Assembly (NCBI GenBank): GCA_039815465.1
Contig: JBCBZG010000013.1
Location: 1 to 64,000 of the forward strand
DNA: 64,000 nucleotides
Source of the DNA: Shimia_B sp039815465
GTDB lineage: Bacteria; Pseudomonadota; Alphaproteobacteria; Rhodobacterales; Rhodobacteraceae
Direction: 5' to 3'
Shown: piece after piece, positions 33,624 to 41,533 of the stretch
Numbering within the stretch: the first letter of the stretch is position 1
How the letters are laid out: every line of letters starts with the position of its first letter
The notes under the pieces: model-generated
What the model was told of the DNA's origin: nothing
Databases searched by the model: none
The model's input: the letters and a program-made list of their open reading frames with translations, nothing else
Translations under genes and position numbers: made by a program

Positions 33624-34535
33624 CTAGGCGTCCGTGCCATCGGGTGCCAGCTGTACCTCAAGCTCGGCATCAAGCAGTGCGCCAAAGAGTAGGGCAAAGC
33701 TCGACAAAAACAGCCACAGCATCAGCACCACGACCCCAGCCAAGGCGCCAAAGGTTTCTGCGTAGGTGCCGAAGGTTTGCACATACCAGGAAAAGCCAAC
33801 CGTCGCCCCAAGCCAGAGCACCACAGCGAAAACGGCACCCGGTGTGATCCAAGCCCAGCGTTTGGGCGGGCGGGACGGCCCGAACCGGTAGAGCGCTGCA
33901 AAGCCGAAAATCGCGAGTGCCACCAAGAGCGGCCACCGCGCGATGAGGATCAGCTGTGCGGTCAGGCTACCCTCTGGAAACACGCTCGCGATAGCAGGAA
34001 GACCCGCCACGAGCGCGAGCGTCATCACAAAGGATACCAGCCCGGCAAACGTGATCGCCAACCCGGTGGCCTGCACGGTGAAAAACCCACGATCCTCCCT
34101 TTCAGCGCGCGCCGCGTTGAGCCCGTCCATGAGCGTCAATGTCCCGCGGCTAGCGGAGTACAGCGCGAGCGCCAAACCAAGCCCCAGCGCCCATGATAGG
34201 GACCCATCGCTCGTGCCCGCGACGGCGCGCAGCTGGCCTTCTAAGATGGCGCTCGCCGATGGGGGAAGCGCGCTCAGCAGCGGTTCAATCTGGGCGGAGA
34301 TGTCTTCTGTGCTCAGAAAAAACCCGCCGAGCGCCACGAGCGCTGACAACGCCGGAAAGAGCGCAAGGAGCCCAAAAAAGGCGATACCCGCCGCGATCAA
34401 CGGCAGCCTGATCTCTCCGAACCGCTTTCCGATGCGGGCGGCGAGCTGTCCAAATTCGCGCAAGCGAACCAGGCTGGGGCGGTGGCTCTGTGTCAAGTCG
34501 GATCCTCCGGCGGCGGTGTGTGTGACATCGGACAT
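33624..34535 (-). CDS. YihY/BrkB-family inner membrane protein
   Basis: A 303-residue protein of PF03631 with six hydrophobic segments. Motifs: IRLPLIAAGIAFFGLLALFP, LSWALGLGLALALYSASRGT, LMDGLNAARAEREDRGFFTV, ALYRFGPSRPPKRWAWITPG and VVLMLWLFLSSFALLFGALL. Family members were once called ribonuclease BN by mistake; the actual function is unclear. AGAAAGGAGACCCC precedes the ATG. It follows the YqjD/YqjE-like cluster on the same strand but a terminator lies between, so it may have a separate or read-through message. Confidence 0.9.
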   Translation of the reverse strand: MSDVTHTAAGGSDLTQSHRPSLVRLREFGQLAARIGKRFGEIRLPLIAAGIAFFGLLALFPALSALVALGGFFLSTEDISAQIEPLLSALPPSASAILEGQLRAVAGTSDGSLSWALGLGLALALYSASRGTLTLMDGLNAARAEREDRGFFTVQATGLAITFAGLVSFVMTLALVAGLPAIASVFPEGSLTAQLILIARWPLLVALAIFGFAALYRFGPSRPPKRWAWITPGAVFAVVLWLGATVGFSWYVQTFGTYAETFGALAGVVVLMLWLFLSSFALLFGALLDAELEVQLAPDGTDA

Positions 34536-34553
34536 GGGGTCTCCTTTCTCTCA

Positions 34554-34592
34554 GAAAAAGACAAGGCCCCGCCCCGGTTTGGGGGCGAGGCC
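34554..34592 (-). terminator. Intrinsic terminator of the YqjD/YqjE-like operon
   Basis: On the minus strand GGCCTCGCCCC pairs with GGGGCGGGGCC across a 6-nt loop, followed by TTGTCTTTTT. It lies about 28 bp past the stop at 34620. Confidence 0.85.
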
Positions 34593-34619
34593 GCAAGGGT
34601 CGCTGGCTATCTGTTCGCG

Positions 34620-35558
34620 CTACGCGCGGCCATTGGCGGCGCTTTTCGGCTTTGACGCCTTGGGATTGAGCGCTGCGACAGAGGCTTGCGCGCTGTCGGC
34701 TGCGTCGCTGACGACCTCTTTCGCCTTGGCTTGACCGGCGGCGATGGTATCCTCTGCGAGGCCTTTGAGCTTTGCCGTCTCTTCGCGCAGGACGCGGTCT
34801 GCCTCGTCAAAGAGCCGGTCGCGGTGGGCGCCGATGGTTCGATCCTCCACAGACGTGCGGGGCAGGTAGGCCGCGATGGCCGCACCGGCTGCAAAGGCCA
34901 GGGCGCCAACCAAAAGCGGGTTGTCGTGGGCAGATTGGCGGGCGTGCTGCGCTGTGGCGGCGGCCTGCTGTTGCACCTGCTGCTGCGCGGCCAGCGCCGC
35001 CTCCCGCGCCGCGCGTACGCGCGCCTTGGCGTCGTCTGGCAGCCCATCGAGACCTTCTTCAATCCGGGTGCGCAAATCCTCTGCGGTCGCGTAAGCGCGG
35101 TCTTTCAGCGTTGGGGACGTGGGGGTTGAGCTGGTGTCGGGATGATAGGTGGACATTGAGTTTCCTCCTTCAAAAGTTTCGGTTCCAAAGCGGCCGGGGG
35201 TTGCGGCCTGGGCGCGCGCGACCCGCGCGTCAAAGGACGCGTCGGTGCTCGCAAGCCCGCTTTGCCCCTGAGCCGTGGCGCGGGTGGCTCCGCCGGATGA
35301 CGGCTGCCCGGCTTCGGGGCGTATCGCGTTTAGGGCAAGCCAGCCGATGGCTGTGGCGGCCAAGGCGAGTGGGCCCTTGTTGCGTCGCGCCACTTCGCCC
35401 GCAGCGCCTAGGCTCACGTTGCCAGACGCCAGCGCCGCCCGGGAGGCCGCATTCACAATCTGGCGCGGGGCAAGATCGCTGCCCACGGATCGCAGCTGTG
35501 TCACGAGCATGGCACGTTCCTGGGCGAGCTCGCGTTCCAGTTTCGCAAGTTTACCCAT
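34620..35558 (-). CDS. DUF3618-like / membrane-anchored protein, possibly two genes in one frame
   Basis: A 312-residue open frame with two parts. Residues 1-134 start MGKLAKLERELAQERAMLVT and carry one hydrophobic segment (LALAATAIGWLALNAIRPEA), as in DUF3618/YqjD-like proteins. Residues from the internal Met (ATG at 35156-35154) have a long coiled region, a second hydrophobic segment (NPLLVGALAFAAGAAIAAYL) and an acidic/Lys C-terminus. A strong GGAGG lies just before that Met, so the second part may be translated separately. Start ATG at 35558 overlaps the holin-family stop by 8 bp and is preceded by GAAGGAGG. Confidence 0.72.
   Translation of the reverse strand: MGKLAKLERELAQERAMLVTQLRSVGSDLAPRQIVNAASRAALASGNVSLGAAGEVARRNKGPLALAATAIGWLALNAIRPEAGQPSSGGATRATAQGQSGLASTDASFDARVARAQAATPGRFGTETFEGGNSMSTYHPDTSSTPTSPTLKDRAYATAEDLRTRIEEGLDGLPDDAKARVRAAREAALAAQQQVQQQAAATAQHARQSAHDNPLLVGALAFAAGAAIAAYLPRTSVEDRTIGAHRDRLFDEADRVLREETAKLKGLAEDTIAAGQAKAKEVVSDAADSAQASVAALNPKASKPKSAANGRA
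35164..35170 (-). promoter_or_regulatory. Internal ribosome-binding site inside the DUF3618-like frame
   Basis: The minus strand reads AAGGAGG, then AAACTCA and ATG at 35156, an ideal Shine-Dalgarno spacing, with no stop between the upstream and downstream coding parts. It argues for a separate internal translation start (179 codons). Confidence 0.65.
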
Positions 35559-35946
35559 CAAAGGCCTCCTTCAGGATGCCTAAGTCGCGTTGCACGTTCG
35601 TGAGGCTCCGCGTGGGGGCGAGCCTTTCTGCCGTGAGGTTGCGCAGGGCCCACGCGATGGCCGCAAGTGCGGCGAAGGCGAGCGCCCCCGCGACCGCGAG
35701 TGCTGCCCCCCAGGCGGGCAATCCAGCGGCCATAAGCCCCGCTGCGGCAGCCCAAACCAGGGCCGCGAGGGCGAAAATGGAAAGCGCGCCGCCCGCAATC
35801 AGCACAACCACAGCCGTGACCGCGCGACTAAGGTTTTCGGACATCTCCGCCTTGGCGAGCGTCAGTTCTTTGTTGATCACGCGCAGCACGCTGCGGGCGA
35901 TGCCAAGCGTGTCTGGCGTAGGCTGTGTCCGCGTCACCGGTGTCAT
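35551..35946 (-). CDS. Phage-holin-family (Phage_holin_3_6 / YqjE-like) membrane protein
   Basis: A 131-residue protein. N-terminal amphipathic region (SVLRVINKELTLAKAEMSEN) and two adjacent transmembrane hairpins (AVTAVVVLIAGGALSIFALA and WGAALAVAGALAFAALAAIA) match PF07332, which includes E. coli YqjE. Despite the name it is a chromosomal envelope protein, not a lysis gene. The start ATG at 35946 overlaps the TGA of the preceding gene. YqjD-YqjE-like pairs are often stress-induced. Confidence 0.85.
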   Translation of the reverse strand: MTPVTRTQPTPDTLGIARSVLRVINKELTLAKAEMSENLSRAVTAVVVLIAGGALSIFALAALVWAAAAGLMAAGLPAWGAALAVAGALAFAALAAIAWALRNLTAERLAPTRSLTNVQRDLGILKEAFDG

Positions 35947-36377
35947 CACGCGTCCCCCCAGCGGCGGACATCTTGGTCCATGGGGCGTGGCGTATGATCC
36001 GTACCGTTATGCGGCCGTTCAGAGGCTTTGAGCGCCCTTGCAGCCACAAACCCAAGCGCCATCGCGCCGCCAAAGAAAAGCGCAGGGTTGCGCCGGGCAA
36101 AGCGTGTCACGTCGGCGTGCACAGTGGCAAAGTCGGCGTCGCGCACAGCGTCCGCGACCTGGCTCAACGTGGCGGAAACCTTTGCCGCTGCTTCCTGTGC
36201 GTAAGGGTTTGCGTCAAAGGCGCCTGCGGCTTCGCTCACCTGGTCGGCCTGTTGTTGGGCCCGCGCGGCGAGGTCGTGCTGAGCATGGGTTGCTGCCGCT
36301 TTCGCTTTGGCCTGAGCCGCCTGCGCGACATCTTGAGCGGCGGATTTTGCGTGGTCGGTCGGGGACGTGTTGGTCAT
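35946..36377 (-). CDS. YqjD/ElaB-like C-terminally anchored protein
   Basis: A 143-residue protein with an Ala/Gln/Lys-rich coiled-coil (KSAAQDVAQAAQAKAKAAAT, HDLAARAQQQADQVSEAAGA) and a C-terminal hydrophobic segment (NPALFFGGAMALGFVAARAL). E. coli YqjD, with similar layout, is an inner-membrane tail-anchored ribosome-binding stress protein; sequence similarity here is mostly compositional. AAAGGAGACACACC precedes the ATG. It begins 45 bp after the DUF2383 gene and is probably in the same transcript. Confidence 0.72.
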   Translation of the reverse strand: MTNTSPTDHAKSAAQDVAQAAQAKAKAAATHAQHDLAARAQQQADQVSEAAGAFDANPYAQEAAAKVSATLSQVADAVRDADFATVHADVTRFARRNPALFFGGAMALGFVAARALKASERPHNGTDHTPRPMDQDVRRWGDA

Positions 36378-36422
36378 GGTGTGTCTCCTTTGTCTGTTAA
36401 AAGCTGCGGGGCGCGGCGCGGT

Positions 36423-36887
36423 CTACGCCTCCAGAGCGTCAACTTGCGCTTTGAGCGCGTCGCGTTGACGTTCCAGCATCTGCCGGGTCTCATCAAAGCG
36501 CAGCGTGGCTGCGACGGCGGTGTCATAGGTGTCGATCAGGCGCCGTTCCCCGCGGATCAGCGCAGGCTCAGCAGAAGCGTCGAGCCCATCAAACCAATCG
36601 CGTCCGGTCGCCACCGCTTGGTGGACAAGCCCCATCATTGAGCCCGCCTCATCCGCGTCACCGCCGATCTGCTGTAGATGTTCAAAGAGCTCAGCAGCGT
36701 GCGTCTCATGAAGCGCGAGGAGCCGCTGCACAACCGGTAACAGGTCCGGCTCCGCGCGGTCTTCCATCGCTTTGTATCCTTGGATGACATCGACGACATC
36801 TGTCGTGACTTTGGTCACATCCTCGACGGGCCGCTCGGGCGCTTGGATCGGCTCGCCGGAGCCTACGACGTGGTGTGTATCTGGCAT
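36423..36887 (-). CDS. DUF2383 (PA2169-type) ferritin-like helical protein
   Basis: A 154-residue all-helical protein of PF09537: VTTDVVDVIQGYKAMEDRAE, LLALHETHAAELFEHLQQIG, MGLVHQAVATGRDWFDGLDA and EPALIRGERRLIDTYDTAVA. The family has a four-helix ferritin-like bundle and unknown function, often next to stress genes. Start at 36887 follows TGGAGG with ideal spacing; an ATG 12 nt upstream is an alternative. An EcfG-type promoter lies 28-52 bp upstream. Confidence 0.85.
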   Translation of the reverse strand: MPDTHHVVGSGEPIQAPERPVEDVTKVTTDVVDVIQGYKAMEDRAEPDLLPVVQRLLALHETHAAELFEHLQQIGGDADEAGSMMGLVHQAVATGRDWFDGLDASAEPALIRGERRLIDTYDTAVAATLRFDETRQMLERQRDALKAQVDALEA

Positions 36888-36914
36888 TGCGTCCTCCATT
36901 CGTTCTGACACACC

Positions 36915-36939
36915 AACCCGAACCGACCTGCGCTGTTCC
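36915..36939 (-). promoter_or_regulatory. EcfG-like promoter for DUF2383 and the YqjD/E cluster
   Basis: On the minus strand GGAAC (36939-36935), 16 nt, GGTT (36918-36915). The -10 differs from CGTT at the first base; two other sites here share GGTT. Confidence 0.65.
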
Positions 36940-37147
36940 CAAATGCCGCCCAAATAAAGCGCGGAACCTGTTGCCAGTTTGCGCGTTGCGCGATGCACCC
37001 AAGACCGGAGCGCTGCCATTGCGTTAGTGCTGCGCCTAGGTGCGATGGCGTGCCGTTCCGTCTGCGTGCGCGGTTCGGGAGATCACCAACCCAAGGTGCT
37101 GCCTGGGGCCCTCCGGAAGAGCCGTTCAAAAAAAGTTCAACTTTGTT

Positions 37148-37172
37148 GGAACCCAATCCGTGGTTGGCGGTT
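37148..37172 (+). promoter_or_regulatory. EcfG-like promoter of a candidate small RNA
   Basis: GGAAC at 37148-37152, 16 nt, GGTT at 37169-37172. The nearest structure downstream is a strong terminator ending at 37299, with no convincing gene between. Confidence 0.6.
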
Positions 37173-37179
37173 ATGCGGA

Positions 37180-37299
37180 TAATGAGGCGTTATCCCGGCC
37201 TCGTTACCCGCTCGGTGGCAATTACCCCGATTAACACTGGGCACTCTCCCCGACTGGTCCCCGCTGCTCCCATGGCAGCGGGGATTTTTATTTTTTTTG
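37180..37299 (+). ncRNA. Candidate stress-induced small RNA (about 120 nt)
   Basis: Predicted from an EcfG-like promoter (37148-37172) and an intrinsic terminator: CCCCGCTGC (37259-37267), loop, GCAGCGGGG (37275-37283) followed by ATTTTTATTTTTTTT. No upstream plus-strand gene could use this terminator: the neighbour at 36423-36887 is on the other strand. A plus-strand frame through here (36993-37373) runs past the terminator and lacks a ribosome site. Sequence and targets are not recognised. Confidence 0.55.
37259..37299 (+). terminator. Intrinsic terminator before the PRC-barrel gene
   Basis: A perfect 9-bp GC stem (CCCCGCTGC / GCAGCGGGG) with a 7-nt loop and a long T-rich tail to 37299. 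It isolates the PRC-barrel gene from anything upstream. Confidence 0.92.
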
Positions 37300-37308
37300 A
37301 GATGCTTA

Positions 37309-37333
37309 GGAACCTTTTTTGCGATCCCTGGTT
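37309..37333 (+). promoter_or_regulatory. EcfG-like promoter of the PRC-barrel gene
   Basis: GGAAC at 37309-37313, 16 nt, GGTT at 37330-37333, beginning 10 bp after the T-tract of the preceding terminator. Predicted leader of about 43 nt containing AGGAGG. Confidence 0.7.
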
Positions 37334-37382
37334 TCGTCTTGGCAAGCAGCTGCTTTCCTTTTCACCATTCTAGGAGGTTCAA

Positions 37383-38189
37383 ATGAAACCCTATATGATG
37401 ACAACCGCACTGACGCTGGCCTTGGCTATGTCGAGCGCTGCAATGGCCGATACGACGATGGATCGCTCCATGTTCCAGGCGTCCAGCACGGAAACGGATG
37501 TGCATGTCTCCGACTTTATCGGGATGAGCGTTTTCGCGGCTGGTGCTGTGAATGAAAGCGAGTGGGACATCGATGAAATCGCCGGGATGGACCCGAGCTG
37601 GGACAATGTGGGCGAAATCAACGACCTCGTTATGACCCGGGACGGCGACATTGCTTCGGTTCTGGTCGATATCGGTGGTTTCCTCGGCATGGGTGAGCGC
37701 CAGATCGCCATGAACATGGATCAGATTGCGTTCGTGCCAGACAGCGACACAGAAGACCCAACGGACTTTTTCCTGGTGATCCCAGCCTCCAAGGCTGAGC
37801 TGGAACAGGCTCCGGCATACCAAGGGCTCGATCTTGCCTCTGCCGTTATCCCGCAGGATACGGACGCCGATATGGCGCATACGGGTATGGACCACATGAC
37901 CCTTGATGCCGACGATATCGCAACCCTCACGACAGAAGACCTGACCGGGGCACGTGTCTACGACGCGTCCGGCACCTGGATCGGTGAGGTCGACCAGCTG
38001 AACATCGGCACAGACGGCAAGATTGACGCCGCCATCGTCGATGTGGGCGGGTTCCTGGGTCTGGGTGAAAAGCCGGTGCTTTTGTTGATCGAGGATCTCA
38101 ACATCACACGTGAAGACGGCGACAGCCTGAACGTGTCGGTGCGCATGACCGAGGCAGAGCTCAAAGAGCTCCCGACCTGGGAAGGGTAA
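37383..38189 (+). CDS. Exported protein with two PRC-barrel domains
   Basis: A 268-residue protein with a Sec signal peptide (TALTLALAMSSAAMA, cleavage before DT) and two PRC-barrel repeats (PF05239): GMSVFAAGAVNESEWDIDEI with VLVDIGGFLGMGERQIAMNM, then ARVYDASGTWIGEVDQLNIG with AAIVDVGGFLGLGEKPVLLL. The duplicated VDxGGFLGxGE strand shows an internal duplication. PRC barrels bind RNA, photosynthetic centres or other partners; exported tandem forms are common in Rhodobacterales with unknown role. AGGAGG precedes the ATG and a terminator follows. Confidence 0.9.
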   Translation: MKPYMMTTALTLALAMSSAAMADTTMDRSMFQASSTETDVHVSDFIGMSVFAAGAVNESEWDIDEIAGMDPSWDNVGEINDLVMTRDGDIASVLVDIGGFLGMGERQIAMNMDQIAFVPDSDTEDPTDFFLVIPASKAELEQAPAYQGLDLASAVIPQDTDADMAHTGMDHMTLDADDIATLTTEDLTGARVYDASGTWIGEVDQLNIGTDGKIDAAIVDVGGFLGLGEKPVLLLIEDLNITREDGDSLNVSVRMTEAELKELPTWEG

Positions 38190-38216
38190 GCTTCGCGCAT
38201 GCAGTGTACGAGTGTT

Positions 38217-38245
38217 GGGGTGGACTTCGGTCCACCCCTTTTTTT
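38217..38245 (+). terminator. Intrinsic terminator of the PRC-barrel gene
   Basis: GGGGTGGAC, loop TTCG, GTCCACCCC, then seven T residues. Perfect 9-bp stem with a stable UUCG tetraloop. Confidence 0.95.
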
Positions 38246-38253
38246 GTCTTTCG

Positions 38254-39759
38254 CTACACCATCTCGTCAGGGACCATGGGCAGCGGCGACGCGAGCGCGC
38301 GAGGCCTGTCCATCGGATATGGCAACAGTAGGTGTCGGCGGTCTGCCGGCGGGGTCGCCGCGTTTCGCGCGGCCGCGGTGCGGATATCGGTGACGAATGC
38401 GCGGGCGTCGCCCGTTGGGTCGGGGGCCAGATCACCCATCCAATGCGTGAGTGCCCGCTGCCACAGCTGCCGCACAAAGGCAGGGCGCACGAGGTGCACC
38501 CCGGCTTCTGTGTCCCACCGTAGGCTGCGCCCGTTGAGGTTGGCCGAGGACACAATCGCCTCTGCCTCACCAAACAGGCTCAGCTTTGCGTGAACATAGA
38601 TGATCGGCGCGCCATGGAGCGTCGCCATATCCCCGCCGACCGGGCGAGTTGGTGCGGCGCATGGGCGCGCAGGGCTTACAAGCGCGAGCCGGTCTTGCAG
38701 TGCTTCTGACAGCAGACCCAGCGCGTCCGCCTGTTTTTGCGCGCCGAGCTGTGCGTCTTCCCGGCGGTTGCCCTCAAAGGCGACATCCTCGGGCGCGGCA
38801 GGTAGCACCAGCACGCATGCGAGCGCTGGATTGGCCAGGGCGGCCTCTGCGATCGCCTCTGCCAAGGGCATGTGACGAAAGAACTGCGTTTCAAAGTAGA
38901 TGAGCCCACGCGCCCGGCGGATCGCGGACATATGCGCGTCTTCGAGCTCCGTGACGCGAGGCTTGGGGGAGATATGGGCCACGGGCAGCTGGCGCCCGAC
39001 AGACAGCGTGCGCAAGAAGCCTGGGGTCGCAGGATTGGGCGCCTCCGTCCCCGCGCAGGCCGCGCGGAACGAGTGCAGATGGGCGGAGGCCGCGGCTACG
39101 ACCGGGCCTTTCACCAGGGCCTGAATGTCATACCATGTCTCCTGCGCCGGGCGCGCATGGTCGCGGGTGTCGTACCGGCGGTCATTGAGGTCGAGCCCGC
39201 CGATATACAAAAGCTGGTCGTCAATGACGGCAAGTTTTTGGTGATGCGTCGCAGGTACCAGGGGTGCGACTGCTGCTGCCTTAGCCTCTGCCAAGCCGGG
39301 CGTGAGGGCATCGGTGTCCTTGTCCGACAGCTCCTGGCTGGTTTTGCCGTGGAGCACGAGGCGCGGCACTATCCCTGCGCGCGCGGGGTGGAGCGCGACC
39401 CGGCAGTCACATCTAGCTCCGGTCGACAGCTCATTGAGCGCTGCGAATTGGCGTGCCGCAGACCAAGATCGGCGATGGTCGTCTGTTGCAATGACGGGGT
39501 CGAAATCTGTCAGTGTGATCTCAAACCGCACCCCAGCGTTGAGCTTGGCAAGGATAAGGTCGAACCAGGTGTTGCCCAGGGCGCGTGCCTCTGCGCTGCG
39601 CAAGGTCGTTTGGGGGTCGAACACACGAAAGCCAGCCACAAAGCTTTCGGAGGCTGCCAGGACCGCGCGCTCCAATGCGACGAACGCCTCCTGCGCTGTG
39701 AAAAGCGGTTCGAAGTCGGTGATGGCAGCGTCTAGTGCGGCCCGGTCTGCAGCATCCAT
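38254..39759 (-). CDS. Phospholipase D-like protein
   Basis: A 501-residue protein of the PLD superfamily. First motif region: THHQKLAVIDDQLLYIGGLD, an H-x-K-x(4)-D match; second: YVHAKLSLFGEAEAIVSSAN with NLNGRSLRWDTEAG, again an HxK-type site in which Asp is replaced by a residue near Gly-Glu. PLD enzymes hydrolyse phosphodiesters such as phospholipids or cardiolipin. The start chosen is the ATG at 39759, 10 bp after the sensor-kinase stop; a longer frame overlaps the kinase. It is the last gene of the nepR-ecfG-kinase operon. Confidence 0.88.
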   Translation of the reverse strand: MDAADRAALDAAITDFEPLFTAQEAFVALERAVLAASESFVAGFRVFDPQTTLRSAEARALGNTWFDLILAKLNAGVRFEITLTDFDPVIATDDHRRSWSAARQFAALNELSTGARCDCRVALHPARAGIVPRLVLHGKTSQELSDKDTDALTPGLAEAKAAAVAPLVPATHHQKLAVIDDQLLYIGGLDLNDRRYDTRDHARPAQETWYDIQALVKGPVVAAASAHLHSFRAACAGTEAPNPATPGFLRTLSVGRQLPVAHISPKPRVTELEDAHMSAIRRARGLIYFETQFFRHMPLAEAIAEAALANPALACVLVLPAAPEDVAFEGNRREDAQLGAQKQADALGLLSEALQDRLALVSPARPCAAPTRPVGGDMATLHGAPIIYVHAKLSLFGEAEAIVSSANLNGRSLRWDTEAGVHLVRPAFVRQLWQRALTHWMGDLAPDPTGDARAFVTDIRTAAARNAATPPADRRHLLLPYPMDRPRALASPLPMVPDEMV

Positions 39760-39769
39760 CGCATCCACG

Positions 39770-41533
39770 CTAGCTGGCTTTGGCGACGGGCATGTTGCCC
39801 CCGTCACAGGCGTCCTCGGTCTCGGGGACCTCCAACGCGGTAAACGATACCGTGCAGCGATAATGCCCGTCGTCGCTCGTGATCTGCGACGTCGCTCCAA
39901 GCTGCCCGACGAACGCATCGATGAGCCGGGCGCCGAGGCCGGTGCCGTCCTGACCAAGCTCATCCAAGACCTTTGGACCCAACGTGTTTTCGACGCTCAG
40001 CGTCACATTGAGGCCCTCGGTCATAAGGCTCACGCCAATATGGGCGGGATCAGCGGGGGGCCTGCCGACATTTTTGACGGCGTTCGTCACCAGCTCATTG
40101 GCCAACAACGCCAGCGGGACAGCTTGGTCTGGGTCGATATCAAGCTGCGCGAGCGAGACGTCCGTTTTGACGCCAGCGCGATGGGTCAACCCAGTGGACA
40201 GGCTGTGGCGTACGAGCTCTTCGAGCAGGTGATCTGCGCGCACAGTTTTGAGAGAGCTGCCCGCGTAGATCGCTTTGTGCAGCGAGGACAGGCTAATCAC
40301 CCGGTCTTGCACCCGGCGAAGCACGGATTTGGCGGTTCCGTCGGCGACAGTGCGGATCTGCATGTTCATGATCGACGCAATCAGCTGTAGATTGTTCTTC
40401 ACCCGGTGATGGACCTCCCGCAGCAGCAGGTCCTTTTCCGCGATCGACGTCTCCAGCATGGCGCGGTCGGCGATGATGGCATTGATCAACGCGTTGTATT
40501 GGGCGGCCATCTGGCGGATTTCCGTCGGTGCCCCGCGCAGGTCGACACGGCTCAGCGCTGGGCGGTCGGGGGAGAAATTGCGCATCGTTTTACCAAGGCG
40601 CACGAGGTGACGCAGGATCAAACGCTCCACCGCTAAGATCGCGATGACCAACGTCGCCAGATACATCAGGATCGGAAACGCGGGCACAACCCAGCCCAAA
40701 ACGGTTGGGCCGTACGACATCTGATCGCTTTCCCAAAGCCCAACGACATAAATGCGGTCATCGATCACAGGCACGATCGCTGCCATCGCGCGCGACCCAT
40801 CGGGCTGCTCGTAACGCACGCTCTGACCGCGCACGATGTCGGGGATTTCATTGGGGACCAGCCCCAATCGCTCAAAGCGGTCCGCGGTTTCGACGCCAGT
40901 GCTGGCCGACAGGATCCGGCCGTACTGATCCACCAGGGCGAGGTAAGGCACGTCCTCGGATGCGCCGAGCAGTTCGTCTGTCAGGTCGTGGGGCACGGAT
41001 ACAGACAGCGCGCCAATCAACGCCCCAGTTGCGTCGCGTACGTCCACACTGGCCACCACAACGGATTGACCCGATGCGGCGCCGTTGTTGTTCACGGTGA
41101 CCGCAGGGCCCGGGTTTTCAATAAATGCTTTCCAGGTCGCGTAGTCGCTAAAGTCGATCTCATCGCTGACCGACGAACAGCGCATAACGCCATCCAGCGA
41201 GATGAACCCGGCAAAGACAAACGCCGCCTCCGTGTCGACAAAGGTGCTCATCGCGCGTGAGCAGGCCGGGTCCTCGGCCCCCAATGTCAGCGCCATCACC
41301 CCCAAACCGTCCGCGGCGCCATATGCGCGACGCAGCACGGCGTGTTCGGTGCGCACAGCGTTGAGCGTGCGCGCAATCAGATCACGCTCCTCCAATTCTT
41401 CGGCGTCTCCGATGACGGTCACCGTTTGGATGACTGCGATCGCCCCAAGCGGCAACAGAGCGAGGCTCAGAAGCATGACAAGCCGCACACGCAGGGACAC
41501 TGCCCAGCGATAGAGGCCAGTCCAAAAGCTCAC
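39770..41533 (-). CDS. Membrane sensor histidine kinase (HisKA_2/HWE type) of the general stress locus
   Basis: A 587-residue kinase. First transmembrane helix near residues 13-35 (LVMLLSLALLPLGAIAVIQT), an extracytoplasmic cache-like sensor (about 40-270), second helix (WVVPAFPILMYLATLVIAIL), a HAMP-like linker, and a HisKA_2 domain with phospho-His in LLREVHHRVKNNLQLIASIM and ATPase motif LALLANELVTNAVKN. Such kinases adjacent to ecfG phosphorylate PhyR. The start is GTG at 41533, overlapping the ecfG TGA (GTGA). Confidence 0.92.
   Translation of the reverse strand: MSFWTGLYRWAVSLRVRLVMLLSLALLPLGAIAVIQTVTVIGDAEELEERDLIARTLNAVRTEHAVLRRAYGAADGLGVMALTLGAEDPACSRAMSTFVDTEAAFVFAGFISLDGVMRCSSVSDEIDFSDYATWKAFIENPGPAVTVNNNGAASGQSVVVASVDVRDATGALIGALSVSVPHDLTDELLGASEDVPYLALVDQYGRILSASTGVETADRFERLGLVPNEIPDIVRGQSVRYEQPDGSRAMAAIVPVIDDRIYVVGLWESDQMSYGPTVLGWVVPAFPILMYLATLVIAILAVERLILRHLVRLGKTMRNFSPDRPALSRVDLRGAPTEIRQMAAQYNALINAIIADRAMLETSIAEKDLLLREVHHRVKNNLQLIASIMNMQIRTVADGTAKSVLRRVQDRVISLSSLHKAIYAGSSLKTVRADHLLEELVRHSLSTGLTHRAGVKTDVSLAQLDIDPDQAVPLALLANELVTNAVKNVGRPPADPAHIGVSLMTEGLNVTLSVENTLGPKVLDELGQDGTGLGARLIDAFVGQLGATSQITSDDGHYRCTVSFTALEVPETEDACDGGNMPVAKAS

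Noticed and set aside
36993..37373. 126-codon plus-strand frame over the candidate sRNA
   Set aside because: It runs through a strong terminator and a promoter, lacks a ribosome site and has no protein-like pattern.
37362..38573. 403-codon minus-strand open frame opposite the PRC-barrel gene
   Set aside because: It is antisense to a well-supported gene with signal peptide and duplicated PRC domains, crosses a terminator, and has no recognisable family; high GC makes such shadows common.
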